A DNA stretch of 64,000 bases from Megachile rotundata (GCF_050947335.1 NC_134991.1:6138001-6202000); one strand, 5' to 3'. Shown: positions 36,046 to 49,075, counted from the first letter of the stretch. A program made the numbers and translations. The notes: generated by a model not told the origin, from the sequence alone.

Positions 36046-37448
36046 TTTCACATGTGTATAAATTTTCTCGCGACTGTACGTCGCTCGCGGTTGTCTTCGA
36101 CGCGTTTATCGAGCACAATTTTCGATATTAATAGATGCACGCGTCTTTAATCGACGCTGAAAACGTCAACTTTCTTACGCTCTATGGAGGCTGTATTTTG
36201 AAAGCTCATCGTATTTAATTGATGGAGCCGTAACGATAAGTATCGTCTCGTTAATTCTTCGCCTGATAGGCCGTGCAGTAACTTCTTAACGATCCTCGCA
36301 GACTCGGCAAGTTGGTTAACGAGGCAACTCGCGTTTCAACTACCGTGATATTACTTTTTGCTGTTACGCAATACCGTGCGAAATGTGTTGTTTGGATCGA
36401 GTGCAAAATTATGGAGGAGATTTTTACCGACGGAAATTATGTTTCCTGTTTGTTGTTGAAATTGTCATGGTCAATTTGTCGATGACATATGGAAATAAAA
36501 TCGCTAACGCATTTTGTTAATTGAAAACATCGGTGGCGTATTTAGTCAACGTCAATACGCGTACAAAGGCAAAACGGTCAATTATGAAATTTTAACTGCT
36601 GCGCAATGCCGCGGTGAAATTTTTACCTTAAATATATAATATCTTCATTGGACGGGAATATTGAAAAAATAAAGTCGTTCGAATGACTATAAATAAACCC
36701 CATATTGCTCTGTTATATGAAAAATTGTTGCGAAAGGTTTCAAACAATTTTGATAATAAAATTGTTTATTAATGAAATAAGTTTTACACGTGACGTTAAT
36801 AAACGGAAGAATATTTCAACGTTTTAACGAAGGAAGAATAGGGAAGAACGCATTTGCATATTGTTACACCCGCATTATAATTGGGAGCTTTTTAACCGTG
36901 TACCGGTCACGACGACCCAAATTCGCCAGATATAGAGAAGGCTGGTAACATGTTCGTAAAAGTTTGACAATTCGAGAAATTCAAGAGGCGCCGTCCGTGG
37001 AATACATTTCTGACGTGCCTCCTCGTCCGCGCAATGAAATCCCGGAAATAAAATAGTTTCCCGATGAGCGAGCACGTTATGAATATGGAGAAAGAGCGGT
37101 TTTCGTTCCGAGATCGTCCGCGAACAAAATAAATTAATTAAAAACACTGGCCATATCAAACTCGAGAATAGTTTGTGCAGCAGTCAAATAATTCGCCATT
37201 TTTGCAAGTGGAAAGTACACTGATTTCGAATGGAAGTCTGCAGTAAAAATTTCACGTTGTTAATTTTAGGATCTCATGGCAAGCATTATATTCAGGTGTT
37301 ATATCGCTGTAGGTTTCATGGTCGTATATTGAATGTGGAAGAATTAAATGGATAAGAGATTGTTATGTTGAATGTGATGTGTAATTGTATTATTGGAGCT
37401 TTCTGGATTATTCTTGTTTTAATGCAAACTTTACCTAAACGTTTATTG
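36046..37448. other. Unassigned spacer
   Basis: Mixed to AT-rich sequence. One minus frame (36875-37159, 94 codons) is unrecognised. No RNA or repeat is seen. Confidence 0.55.
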
Positions 37449-37905
37449 TTCAAATATATTTACTTACACATAACCTGACATAACCTTATAGACAATTTTG
37501 TCATTCAAATATATTTAAGACAATTTGCAATTCAAACCTAATTGAACCTCATCTGACACATAATTTTAATATTTAAATATATTTATTCTTAGTTGCTCTT
37601 CAGACTTAAGCTAACATAACCTCATAGGCAATTTTGTCATTCAAATATATTTATTCTTAGTTGTTCTTCAAACACAACCTAACATAACCTTATAGACAAT
37701 TTTATCATTCAAATATATTTATGACAATTTGCAATTCAAACCTAATTGAACCTCATCTGATACATAATTTTAATATTTGAATATATTTATTCTTAGTTGT
37801 TCTTCAGATACAACCTAACATAACCTTATAGACAATTTTGTCATTCAAATATATTTATTCTTAATTGCACTTCAAACTATTCAATCTAATACATAATTTT
37901 ATTAT
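37449..37905 (+). repeat. 68-bp satellite with 204-bp three-monomer higher-order unit
   Basis: The landmark TTCAAATATATTTA (or TTTAAATATATTTA/TTTGAATATATTTA) starts near 37449, 37504, 37572, 37640, 37708, 37776 and 37844. Spacings are 68 bp after a shorter 55-bp first unit. Monomer types repeat in the order alpha-beta-gamma-alpha-beta, so the segment from 37491 recurs at 37695 (204 bp = 3 x 68). Monomers carry AACCTAACATAACCT, which only loosely resembles the TTAGG telomere unit. Confidence 0.93.
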
Positions 37906-39439
37906 TAAAAAATATTTCTTGTACATTAAACTTAGCAAAACCTAGCCTAAATTTTATCATTTGCATCTATTAATTATATAAGCTTGAAATAAAATGTAAC
38001 ATTGCTTTGAAAGATAAAATTGCAGTTACCTTCGATACAACGTATAAGGATTATTTCAGCAATTGAGTAAGAAGAGGATGCCGAACATCATTTCCAAGGG
38101 CAACCAGGCACCCCATATTGTATCGACCCATGGCGTTTTCGCTTTAAGTACTTGTACAACGTAACTTCGTTGTCTCTCCATGGAGCAGCCTGGTCGGCCC
38201 ACGACTCTTACGCTGATGAAGGGCTCTGTCTAATGAAAGGGTTGTGTGTTTGATACCCTTAAGAATTGAATTACGCCGGGACGGAGGCCGGGACCGGTAG
38301 CCATTTCGAAAAGAATAGGATCCGAGCTGGGGCGAATTTATCTTTCCCGGTATCGTGATCTCTCATCGGTTCTGTACGTGCTTTATGATGTCGTTTATTT
38401 AACGACGCTTATTTATACGATGCGATGCACTTTTTGCGCTGTTGAAAGATGAAAGGCACACGTAATTTCACGAAATAAAATCCGACTTTCACAAATTTAG
38501 TATTTCAAAAATTTGAATCTACGGAAATGGAGTTTGCAGAATAATTGATTATCAGTGATTTACTCATTTCGAGATTTACAATTTTTGCCTCTTAAAAGTT
38601 TTAAAATTCAAAAAGTGTGATTTTGTGAATTTGTAAACGTAGAATCTTAGAATTTTCTCGTCAAGAGCAGGAAATATGACACGAGTTTTCTTGGGCGATG
38701 ACGTGCTTTCTTGGTACGACAGCAAGATATTTGTAAACGCGCAGAAATGAGAACGAGGATCGCTCAACGTCAAACGGAACAATGAAATTCGTGCAAAATC
38801 GTAGACATTTAAATACGCGATTCTGTGTCATCTATTATAATATAACAGGCAATAAAATTGTATCGACTTTCGAGCGTCCGCTGTCCAATCTAACAATCAG
38901 TTTCGCATTTCGTTAATCTTGTGAACGGAAATAACGTGCAGAATTCCTGTTTTTATTTTCCTGTTTTACACGTTCGTTTACGAATAGGATTACAGCTGAT
39001 GTTTGCGAATATAATGATAACGGCGGATGCACGCGTTGAGATCAGCGGTAACGATATAAAACGTAATATATAAAGGGGTGGGAAGCATATAAAACTGACA
39101 GAAAATACGTACGTACGAGGAAAAGAGAATGCGAATATGAAATTATGGATTCAAGATACGCAAAAATAAAATCGTCGGTATTATTGTAAATTCTAACAAC
39201 GTTGCTTTTAATCCGCGAAGTATCTGATTTATTCTTTTTATCGGTATATTCAATCTTTCATTTATGGGTACTGAAATGGAGGATTTTTTTCAATTAGGAT
39301 AAGTATGGGATCTTTTACCATTTTAAATAGATTTTAGGAGACCAAGGTTTTGGAGCAAATTTTCAAATTATTATTTTTTCTAAATTTGAAAATTTTTTGA
39401 ATTAAATTTGTGAATTTTTGGAGATCTGAATTTCTACTT
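37906..39439. other. Unassigned; GC-richer 38080-38360
   Basis: No recognised gene. A TATATAAAGG word at 39067 resembles a TATA box, but no start or reading frame supports a promoter. The sequence at 38460-38690 has a few AATTTG words but no clear array. Confidence 0.55.
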
Positions 39440-39990
39440 ATGCTAATTTCTACATTACTATATCTCCATATTTGGATTTTCTAACTTTACAATTTTCAAC
39501 CTCGCAAATTTTTGCATCTTCAAATTTTCAAGCTTTGAAATTTCTAACTCCTCAACTTTCAAGCTTAGAAATTTTTACACCCCCAAATTTCCAAACTCCA
39601 AAATTTCTAGCTCCCCAATTTTCAAACCCTCAAATTTTTGCATTCCCAAATTTTCAAGCTTTGAAATTTCTAACTTTTCAACTTTCAAGCTTATAAATTT
39701 TTACACCTCCAAATTTCCAAGCTCCAAATTTCTAGCTCCCCAATTTTCAATCCCTCAAATTTCCAAGCTCCTTAACTCCTAATTCTCCAATTTTCACTTC
39801 TTAAATTTTCAAGCTCCCAAATTTCCAAGTACCCAAATTTCTAGCTCATCACCAATTCTCAATCTCCTAAATTTTTACACCCCCAAATTTCGAATCTCCC
39901 AAATTTTCACACCCCCAAATATCTAAATCTCCACACCTGAATTTTACCAACTCTTCAATTTCCCAAAAGTAAAGTTCCAAATACGAAAAT
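39440..39990 (-). repeat. Family C minisatellite with 126-bp higher-order unit
   Basis: The landmark CAAATTTTTGCAT occurs at 39505 and 39631, and a third partial unit begins near 39756. The higher-order period is 126 bp, with 125 for the second copy because of one deleted A. Smaller words are CCAAATTTCCAAGCTCC and AAATTTCTAGCTCCC. The 74-codon frame with a 42-residue internal repeat is a product of this structure. Confidence 0.92.
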
Positions 39991-42124
39991 TTCTCAACTA
40001 AAGACCAAAAGTGCTTCCAAATTCATTTTCCCTACAGAGATCCATTAATTCTCACTGTACATCTTTTTCCCATAATTTTTTTTCTTCGGCTGAATCATCC
40101 TGACTATCACTATTCCTCATCATTAATTAGCTATTAAATGGTACACCATGTACATGCAGCGATTACTTTCGCGAGAGTTTCAATCGAACCGGTATAAAAA
40201 GGAAATCCATTCTCGCACCCAATCACACGACCGACCGATGTAGCGAATTTAAATACCTCGATCACGATGCAATAAAACGAAAGCACGGCGCGTTCGATAG
40301 GTTATACAGAAATTGGGTTACACGAAAATCATTTCGGTCGACGAGGAGAAACTCTTTAACCCCCGATGGATCGCTCTTTTTATTTTTCATTCGCGTTTCA
40401 ATGAAATCCCGTCGAGAGTCTCGAATTAGTTGGGACCAGTTCGAAATCACATTAAAAAAATATTCGATTTCATCGTTCAAACTTCACCACCTATGCGTTT
40501 CCTTTGTCCGATCGCGGCACCGTGAATTCATCTCCACGAGAGTTTCAACTAATTGAAAATCGATTTTCATCGGGTTCCTTTTTTTTTTGTCGACGAATTG
40601 TCTTTTTATGCGCGCTCATACGCGTTTCAATTATCTCGCTGTTCGTTTCTATCGATTAGCCGCAATTACGAGCGAAATTTCACTTGCGCAAAACTCGCGA
40701 GAAATTTACCTTTTACATTTAACCGCGTTTTCAGTTTCATAACTGTTTAAGCGCTCGTTCGGGCAAACTCTACCCCATTTATGGCATACTCTTTTCTGCA
40801 CCATTGCTGCTCTTCCACCGCTGCAAGTTTTCACTCTTCAACGCCAATAAGAAAACGATTTATTCGAGGAACACTTTTAATATTGCTGTTCTGAGAAGAT
40901 AAAGAGATAGTTAAATAAAAATTGTCAAGACGGAAACTTGATAAAATGGTTTCTGATTGTACTATTTTATGAGACATATGCTAATGGATTAATTAAGGCA
41001 AATCTTCTATAAATTTCTTGCTCAATAAATTATCGTTGCAACTAAATTAAATACCTACTATAAATACAAGGCTTGACACTCAATATTAGAACAAAACCAG
41101 ATAAATGTGGAATTCAATTTTAAATTATGGAGCTAATTAAAATCGATTTACGAATGCAAGGCTTCTATTATCTTGACAAAAAAAGATCATACAAATAAAA
41201 ATTTTCATTACATAAAAAATGAACAATTCATCAGTCAAAATAAAATTTCACAGTCGTATTTTAGAATTTAATCTCAGTAAATTCGAAGGAAATTAATCCA
41301 TAAGGACTTAAGGGAAGTTGATCAAAAAGTAAAACATCGAAAGAGTGTTATCATTTGTGGAAGATTGTACAACAAAAGTTGTACGCGACTTTTCGAAGGC
41401 AATTTCGAAAGTTACGTCCCCGGTTCACCTAACGGATCTATATATTCCGGATTTCCGGGCTGCTACGTAGGCGGACACGGATACGCGTGCGCACCTGCGA
41501 GCACATATGCTTTTTACGAGGACAATAAAAACTAAATAGTATCTCACGCGGGTTTAACCGAACCCCGTTACCCGGAATCGCAATTTTACAACGTGATAAA
41601 AAAGAAGGTGCAGAACGGAGAAGAAGAAGCCGGGGAAAAAAGGAGAAGAGGGCAAAGCTGACAGAGACACCGGCTACGTATGAATAACCGAGTGGATGTT
41701 TTCAAACGAGCGTTTTCCCGAAATAAACGCGCACGGCATTTTCTATAATGGCTCGCCAGCCATGGATCGCGGTTTTTGGACGTTCTTTTTACACGCCGGA
41801 GCTTTTCGACCATGGTACTGTGCCTCTTGGTAACATGCCAACTTGCAATGCGGAATACGATGCTATTTTTTGAGAACCGCTTTCTCGAAATTAAGATTGA
41901 ATTGGTATTGACACTTTTATTAAGTGCTCTGTTAATAATTAATTGATTCAACGTATTTATATATTATTTATTTGTTATTTATTAGGTCTGTGGTTTGTAT
42001 GGTCTATGGTTTATATTTTGTTTGACACAGTCGTACTTCAGTTGTGATAAATTTTTATTGGAATATTCAATATTCTTCATTTAATTAATTCCGACGCACT
42101 TGACAAATCATAGTGCAAGGGGAT
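39991..42124. other. Unassigned; mixed 40140-40800 and 41340-41960, AT-rich between
   Basis: Frames such as minus 40262-40480, plus 40553-40750 and minus 41586-41951 (121 codons, partly over a purine-rich run at 41600-41660) have no known domain. 40860-41340 is AT-rich spacer. Confidence 0.5.
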
Positions 42125-42310
42125 GATACAATTAAAGTTTCCAAATTTCGAGTTCTCATACTTCTTAAACATCAAAACTAAATTCCCAAATCTTCAAAAC
42201 CCTCCTATATCTCCAAAATCAAAAACTTCCAAAATCCCGAAAGAAGTCTCCCAAGCTCCCACCCTAAATCATCCCCTAACGTTCCGACCCCTCCAAAGTC
42301 ATAACTTCGA
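42125..42310 (-). repeat. Family C minisatellite, minus orientation, short
   Basis: CTTCAAAACCCTCC, CTCCAAAATC and CTTCCAAAATCCC words. Short and diverged. Confidence 0.55.
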
Positions 42311-44030
42311 AATTAATTCAAGGTACTTGATTTCCGAGCGTTCTGGCAACGATCGTTAATAAAATAGAAAACACTATTAGGTATATATACGTACTCACAA
42401 TAAAGTTACGCGCTCGAACTATGCGTAACGCTTCGAGCTTCCGTCTTAACGAGAAGTTATACCGTTCACGATACTTCTCCCTCGGCTACCTACGGTGAGG
42501 CATTAACAGGACTATAGCCGGTGTAATTGAAAAGTATAGGAGCCGGCTTTCAACTTCCACGAACTTTTAAGCAATACTAAAGCTCGCGTCCAAGAAGTTT
42601 ACCCGAAGCAATGCGTTATCGCGTTACGTTTAGCGAGTGCCTCGTGAACTTAGTCGATCCATAATCGTGCGCTTATACTCGATCGTTACGAGCTACCTCT
42701 GGCTACGATAGTCTTCGAAGAAACTTCGAACTGGGCCAGCTTGCTAATTAACAGAAATCAAACGTCGCCGTTTCATCCCGGTAATCGTTGAACGATCACT
42801 TTCGAGCACGATCGTATCGCGAACATCTCAATATCGAGCCGGTGCAAGATCGAGCAATTACGATTTCCTGTTTCTCGCGAGTCGAACAGCCTGTTGATCA
42901 CGACGAAGCTAGGATCTTCGTGAGAAATCGGTAGCGTGCCTGATCCAGGATAATTATATCAGCGAGTCGAGCAACTACCATATCAGCTGGTTTCCGTCCA
43001 ACGAATTGTCACGCGACGAACCGAGTAACCTGGAAAGCATCTGTCATTCCCTACGTCTTGCGGCGATATAGGAAGAGGTTCTACGCACCATTTAATAATT
43101 TATAAATTTCAGTATCATTTTAAGTAACATTTCAGTAACATTTATACACGCAGTTGAACGTTTCTGAATTTCTATGTTGCTGAATTTTTGGTCCTCGTTC
43201 GCAAATTTCTGAGTTTGATGGATTTGTTGAAATTGAGTTTTCTTCAAGTTTTGAAACTTAGAATTTACAATTTGTAAGCTTTGAAATTTGTCGACACAAC
43301 AGTTGATAAATTTGAAAATTTGTAAAAGTTGTGAAATATAAAAATTAAGAAATAACAAAAATGTCTAATATTTCTCCTTTTCCGTCTTAACTTATTAATT
43401 CTCAACAAGTAAAATTAAATGCCCAGGGATACTGAAAAACTGCAGGTAATTACGATGGAAGTTCTGCAAACAGTAAATTTATAATTGTTTGTACGAAAGA
43501 TGTACAGCGCTTTTTATTTAGAAAATACGTCAGGGGAATGTAAATGAAACGTGGTATGAATTTATGGAATGACCTACTTCTTCGTTCAATCGATGAATTA
43601 AACCGATACATATTAATGTAAATCAATTATTTCGCTTTATAAATTCCATCTTTATTTTGCATTTAACGGTAATCTGATTGAACGAACAAAACAATATCGT
43701 ATTTACAATGCTAAAGCTATTATAAACCTTATTCCGGGGACGAAGATGGAATTACGTTAAACTGAATAATAATGACGATCGAACGACTATTTATCCGTAA
43801 TAATAATTATTGCTGGTTTTAGTCTTTTCGAATTTTATGCATGTTTTACCACGTTTATGAAATTTCGAGGTTAATCAGGAAATTTTGGTATAAATTTTTG
43901 CATATTCAAATTATGGTATAATAAATTGGTACGTAAATTGTATTAATACAATTCATTTTGATATATTTTTGTAGTGTAAAAAATGAATTGTCGAATTACT
44001 TTTACGAGGTGAGATTTTCATTTTTATTTA
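42311..44030. other. Unassigned; GC-richer 42400-43080, AT-rich after
   Basis: The 42400-43080 part has no open gene but holds a 22-bp word (starts GCAATTACGA, ends CCTGTTTCT) at 42854-42875 that is exactly repeated at 47355-47376. At 43090-43360 there are weak AAATTTG words that may be a decayed family C array. Confidence 0.55.
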
Positions 44031-44190
44031 TAAAATTTATTAAGACAATTTCTTTAGAATCTTCGCTAATCTTCATGAAGGTGAAGAATTAATATGTGTA
44101 CTAATTTACATTTTATCAGTTGCTTATTTATTTTTCAATTTCATTTTTAATTTCGGAGGAAGGGTATATCGCATATTGGTAGGTTTAATT
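44031..44190. mobile_element. Decayed relative of the 20035-20238 MITE
   Basis: Matches the right half of that element in order: GATGAAGAATT/GGTGAAGAATT, then GTTGCTTATTTATTTTT, TTTCATTTTT and finally CATATTGGTAGGTTTA against ACGCTGGTAGGATTA. The left end and the TTAA duplications are not recognisable. Confidence 0.45.
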
Positions 44191-45164
44191 GAAGAAGTCT
44201 ATAATTCTTTTGAAGTTCTCATTTTTATATTATTAATACTATTGTTTGTTTGGCTGTGTTCATATGTGTAACATCACAGTATTAAACCGAACGCTCAGCA
44301 TGCAATTGATAGCCGTACGCCGCCATTTTGTAAGCCTCTGCCTTTCGAGCCTGAAGGATTACGAGATTGCGGCGTCCTTCGTGCAATAAGATACAAGGAA
44401 GTAAAAGTAACGTCAATAATATCTATTAATGAAAAATCAAAAGCAGAAGTAACGTAAAGGAGCTGGTCACCTAATTTATGTATGAAGCATCGGAATTTTA
44501 TATCATCAGATAAAAAATTTGTATCACAAATTTGAAGCACAAGATTTGATTAGCGCATTACGTGACGTCTTCATAGACAGCTATTCTCCGAGTAAAATTA
44601 TGCTCCTGAATTAATCTCGCTCCTTTTCCTTACCGAGAAAAGCTTGATTTATACCATAAACGTAACAGCTTTAAATCGGAGCCTAATTTACGCAGGACCA
44701 TTAAAGGCGTTAGCAGTTCTACGCTCATCATCGTTACGTCATTAAAAAGCAGTTATGGCGTTTCAGAAAACCGCGAACCGATAAACGGACCATCGATGTT
44801 ACAATCAAACATTCAAGGTATCAATGATCGATCGATCACCGCGATCCAAATCGATTTCTGACTTTCCCTTTTATAGCGATCACTTCCTCCGGATCGGAAG
44901 CTTATAAATTCTCATTACCTACACGTTGCCCACCGTAAAAGTGAATCAACCATAGGGATCGTTGCCGTTCTATACTCAGCAAACCTCGCATTATATCGCA
45001 ATCATCTAGTGCACGGCTACCTAGATTGTTTCGTAAATGGATCACTTACCGCAACGAAGCGTTGAGAAAGAGGAAAAGAACTGGAACGAGAGGCGCTATA
45101 GGTTTCTGTCGATCACTTTTCGCTGATTTACGAGAGGGTTTATGGATCGTGATCTGGTGTGTGG
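44191..45164. other. Unassigned; hairpin 44317-44375
   Basis: ACGCCGC (44317-44323) faces GCGGCGT (44369-44375) with a 45-base loop. The word GCCGCCATTTTG at 44319-44330 is a good match to YY1/Pho sites, whose core is GCCAT. No gene is recognised; the minus frame 44295-44540 lacks a known domain. Confidence 0.4.
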
Positions 45165-45745
45165 GCTGGAAATCCGGGGTATTAGGATTTGGGGAATTTG
45201 TGGCAGTTGGGGAGTTGGAGGAGTTCGGAAAAGAGATTTGGAATTTTTGGGATTTGGGAGAGTTGGAATTTGGGAATTTTGGAATTTGGAATTTTTGGAA
45301 TTTGGGTTGTTTGGAATTTGGGAATTCGGGTTGTTTGGAATTTGGGAATTTTGAAATTTGAAATTTTTGGAATTTGGGATCTTTGGAATTTGGGGTGTTT
45401 GAAATTTGGGATCTTTGGAATTTGGAATCCTTGGAATTTGGGATCCTTGGAATTTGGGATCCTTGGAATTTGGGATCCTTGGAATTTGGAATCTTTGGAA
45501 TTTGGGATTTGTGGAATTTGGGAATTTTGGAATTTGGAATTTGTGGAATTTGAGATTTGGAATTTGGGATTTTTGGAATTCAGGACTTTATAAATTCGGA
45601 AATTTAGGAATTCGAGAATTCTGGAATTTGGAAACCTAGGAATTTCGATAATATCCAAATTTGAAAATCCAGAAATCTAAAATTTCAAACTTTGGAAAAT
45701 TTGAAAATGAAAAAATTGGAGAATTCGAAAATTTGAAAGTGAAAA
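45165..45745 (+). repeat. Family C minisatellite, 16-bp unit
   Basis: The unit TTGGAATTTGGGATCC repeats cleanly near 45420-45490 and with variants over the whole array. Because three 16-bp units make 48 bp, all frames stay open, giving repeat-only frames of 134 and 158 codons on opposite strands. These are not genes. Confidence 0.95.
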
Positions 45746-46380
45746 CGCAGTATCGAACAGTTCCATTTGTCAAACGCTGACGGCGATACCTTCTATAATT
45801 CGAGACAAGTTCTCGCTCCGATGGCTGCGCTTTCGATTAATTTGATTGCAACCAATCCCGCTCTGTCATTTGACCGAACAACGCGGCAGGTGTTGCACAC
45901 GATCGATGGAAAAGTGGAACACGGTCTGCGAATTTCTAAACAGTAGATCTGATTCTACTTTATTACGGAGCAACCTCGTAAACACATCGGTCGATGGTTT
46001 TTGTTTTAGTAAACTGGTTTCCGAGAATATCCAATAGATGAGTTCGTATACTGCGAAATAATATCTTGTTTTATAATTATGTTTTAGTGGATTTCCTTGT
46101 CTATGGTTTCTATGCTTTGCTTCTATGTGGATGTTTGAATGAAGCTATAAATAGTTGTTTATTACCTATTTACATTATATGAGAATGGATGAGACAAGGC
46201 CTAGATTATTTTGGACGATCTTTCGTTAGACGATTTATACTAGTTAAGATGTTTGAAATCGTTCATTAATTTAGGAAACAGTATATTAGGTATGTAGAGT
46301 AGCATATTACTGTGTTAATTATATAAATTACTTTGTTGAGTGATGGAAGTCAATGATGGGTGAATAGGGTATGAACATTA
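45746..46380. other. Unassigned AT-rich spacer
   Basis: Short frame plus 45846-46037 is unrecognised. No further structure is seen. Confidence 0.6.
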
Positions 46381-46480
46381 TGGTACTGATACTTCATATC
46401 AACTGTCATAAGAATGTGGTACTAATACTACTAATACTTCATATCAACAATCATAACAATATGGTCTAAATACTTCATAT
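46381..46480 (+). repeat. Short imperfect tandem repeat (36/45 bp)
   Basis: TGGTACTGATACTTCATATC at 46381 recurs as variants at 46417 and 46462, each followed by ATACTTCATATC. Two full copies and a partial third. Confidence 0.8.
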
Positions 46481-47754
46481 CCTACTAGGAAACTTTTATG
46501 AAGAATTTTTATTGATGTTAGAAAAGTTACGTTAAGAACACTGTAATGTGAGATAATTACTCTTTGAGGTTATACTTCATGCATGTACCGCCACAGTGAA
46601 AATTGCCATGTGTGGTCAGACACGACACACATCAAGAACATACCTCTCAATCTTATCTTCTAATTTAACATTGTATATTATTAATTCAAAACTAGAGGAC
46701 TACTTAATACTTCCCCTGCAGGCAATCAATTTAATTGAACTTTTGGCCTCATTTAAACGTGTTAATCCTGTGAATAAGTTCACCCTTAATTACATTCGTT
46801 TATATCTCAAATCTTCTGCACCTTCAGAGTATATTTAACAATTTCGAAATAACAGTCAATATTATAACAAATTACGATACAAGTACAATACAAATTGCAC
46901 AGTATGTGTGCATATGTTTCTACTGTATTTATGGTGCAATATCCAAACCATATGCGGACTACACAAATGTGGTGTATTCAAATTTATTACAGTAGGTTAA
47001 ATCGATATCATTTTGCAATTTATAGAAGCAATTTTCCAGAAAACGGTATCAAATTCACTCTTAAATTTAAATTTAAATTGCATGCACACTTAAATTCCAC
47101 AAACCTATAAATACGTAAGAGCGATAAGCTAAACGTAACTATTTTCTATCATTATACTTTCAACGGCGTAGTACAATGTTCGCAAGAAATCGTTTCGAAA
47201 GACTTTCACCTCGTTGTACATTTAATTACCAGCAACAAAGTGTAACAGTTTGAACGGCTCGTGATCCGACCTAGACAACGACTATGCTAATGGCCGATAC
47301 AGTGCACGGATATCTTAATACCATCCACGGCAAGCTCTAATAACCGGTCGAGTGGCAATTACGATTTCCTGTTTCTTGCCCGCCGAACGATCTAAGGCTT
47401 TTGTCTCCCCCGAGGTAAAACCTTGCCAGTCCTTCGAGAAAGACGGAAACCTTCAAAGAAACGAGACGGAAAGAGAGAGAGAAAGAGAAATCAGCTTGGG
47501 AATGAGCGAGGTTTGCGTGCAATCGCAAATAGAGATATCGTCGACCTTAGAGCGTAACACGGGCCTTGCACGATAGACAGATTACTTTCGAAAACGAGAC
47601 GGGTAGAAAGGGGAACAAAGACATTTTTAACGTATGGTATGTTATTTAATGATGGTATCGATGAGAGCGTCGTCGGATGGGGTGTCATTATAGGGAAATT
47701 TTGTGGAAGCAGATGGCAAGAATTTGTACGTTTCAATTTGTAATATTTTAATTC
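46481..47754. other. Unassigned; AT-rich to 47180, then mixed
   Basis: Frames plus 46596-46838, plus 46895-47110, plus 47352-47576 and minus 47491-47736 are unrecognised. It holds the second copy (47355-47376) of the 22-bp word found at 42854. A GA-rich run lies at about 47461-47492. Confidence 0.55.
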
Positions 47755-48300
47755 ATGAACTCCACTATTTGTAAATTCTCATTTTTTAGATAAGAATTTT
47801 TTAATTCCTAAATTTTTTATTCTAGAATGTATCAAATTTCTATATTTCTAAATTCCTAAGAACTCTTATTTGCAAATTTTCCAATTTTCTACGAGCCTGA
47901 TTTCCAGATACCCCAATCCCAAATAGCCTAATACCTAAGTACCCCAATTGCTAAGTACCCAAATTCTCTAATCTGTAAATTCCCCAATTTTCTATTACTT
48001 CAATCTCCAAATATTCAACTCTCAAATACTCCAATCATACATTCGCAATTTGCTAAATTTGCTACCCCCGTTTCCAAATACTAAAATCTCAAACACCCCA
48101 ATACCTAAACTTTCCAACTTGCAAACTCCCCAATTTCCTATTCTCTCCATCCTAAATATACCAACTCCCAATTATCCAAATTTCCCAATTTTCAAAATCC
48201 TCAAATCTCCAAACACACAAATTCTCAAATTTCTAAATTTCCAAAACCCCAAATTTCCACATCACCAAAATAAAAAATTCTGAGATTCCATCTCCCAAAT
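47755..48300 (-). repeat. Family C minisatellite, minus orientation
   Basis: CCCCAATTTCC, CTCAAATTTCTAAATTTCC and CCTAAGTACCCC words run for about 540 bp. It is opposite in orientation to the array at 45165-45745, 2 kb upstream. Confidence 0.75.
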
Positions 48301-49075
48301 TTGTGTGTCAAAGTGCAGAGATTGAAAGGACGATGACTCGGTAGAAGAAAGGAGAGGTCGCCCGTTTCAGTGAGCTAATTTCCAATAAAAACAGTGGCGC
48401 GTGGCCGAGTCGCGTTCACCGTGAACGAAGCAGAAAACCGCGAGCGAATTAACATAATACGACAACGTGGAAGCGGTTTTCTTATTGCTGGCAGCACAAG
48501 GATACCGATATTGGTCCCCTTTAACATACAGATGGCTTACTTGAAGCCACGACAACGAGCCCGACCAAGGTTGGTCCGCTGTTTTCCTCGCCAATAAGCC
48601 ACTAAAAAGCCGAGTAACTCTCCTTCTCTCCGTTTCTCTCTTTCTTCTCATGATTCCCTTCCCGGTGAGAATATACGCCGAGCTTGCTGAAATCTTATTG
48701 CTTTACGACAAACTGCAACCATGCAAATGGACCTAGCTACCTCCTATTCGTTCTTTATGTTTGTCCATTGAATCGCAAGCTTTTGCTATTTCGCTTGTTC
48801 GTCCGAAATACCGCTATGGAAATGTTAATATCGTATCATTGCGCAGGAGCAATAAACAAAAGTGTAGAATAAAAGCTATACCGGGTGTCTTGTTTATTTT
48901 TTATTTCGTGATTGTTTAATTTAATTCGTTTACAGAGCAAGTTCTTTAATAGATAAATAATGTTATAGTAAAATATATTTAAGTTCGCAATGTAAATATT
49001 AATATACACAAATGCCTTCCTCAATTATGAAAATATAACTGTTTCATAGCTATCCCCGTGATAATATAACGCTAT
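48301..49075. other. Unassigned; GC-richer to 48660, AT-rich after
   Basis: Overlapping frames plus 48394-48597 and minus 48367-48651 are unrecognised. TATACCGGGTGTC at 48879-48891 resembles the TATACAGGGTGTC end motif seen near 4054 and 5021. Confidence 0.5.

Noticed and set aside
39067..39076. TATATAAAGG, a TATA-box-like word
   Set aside because: No reading frame, initiator or downstream exon supports a promoter there.
45182..45658. 158-codon minus and 134-codon plus frames
   Set aside because: Both lie in a 16-bp family C array and consist only of the repeat translated in successive frames.
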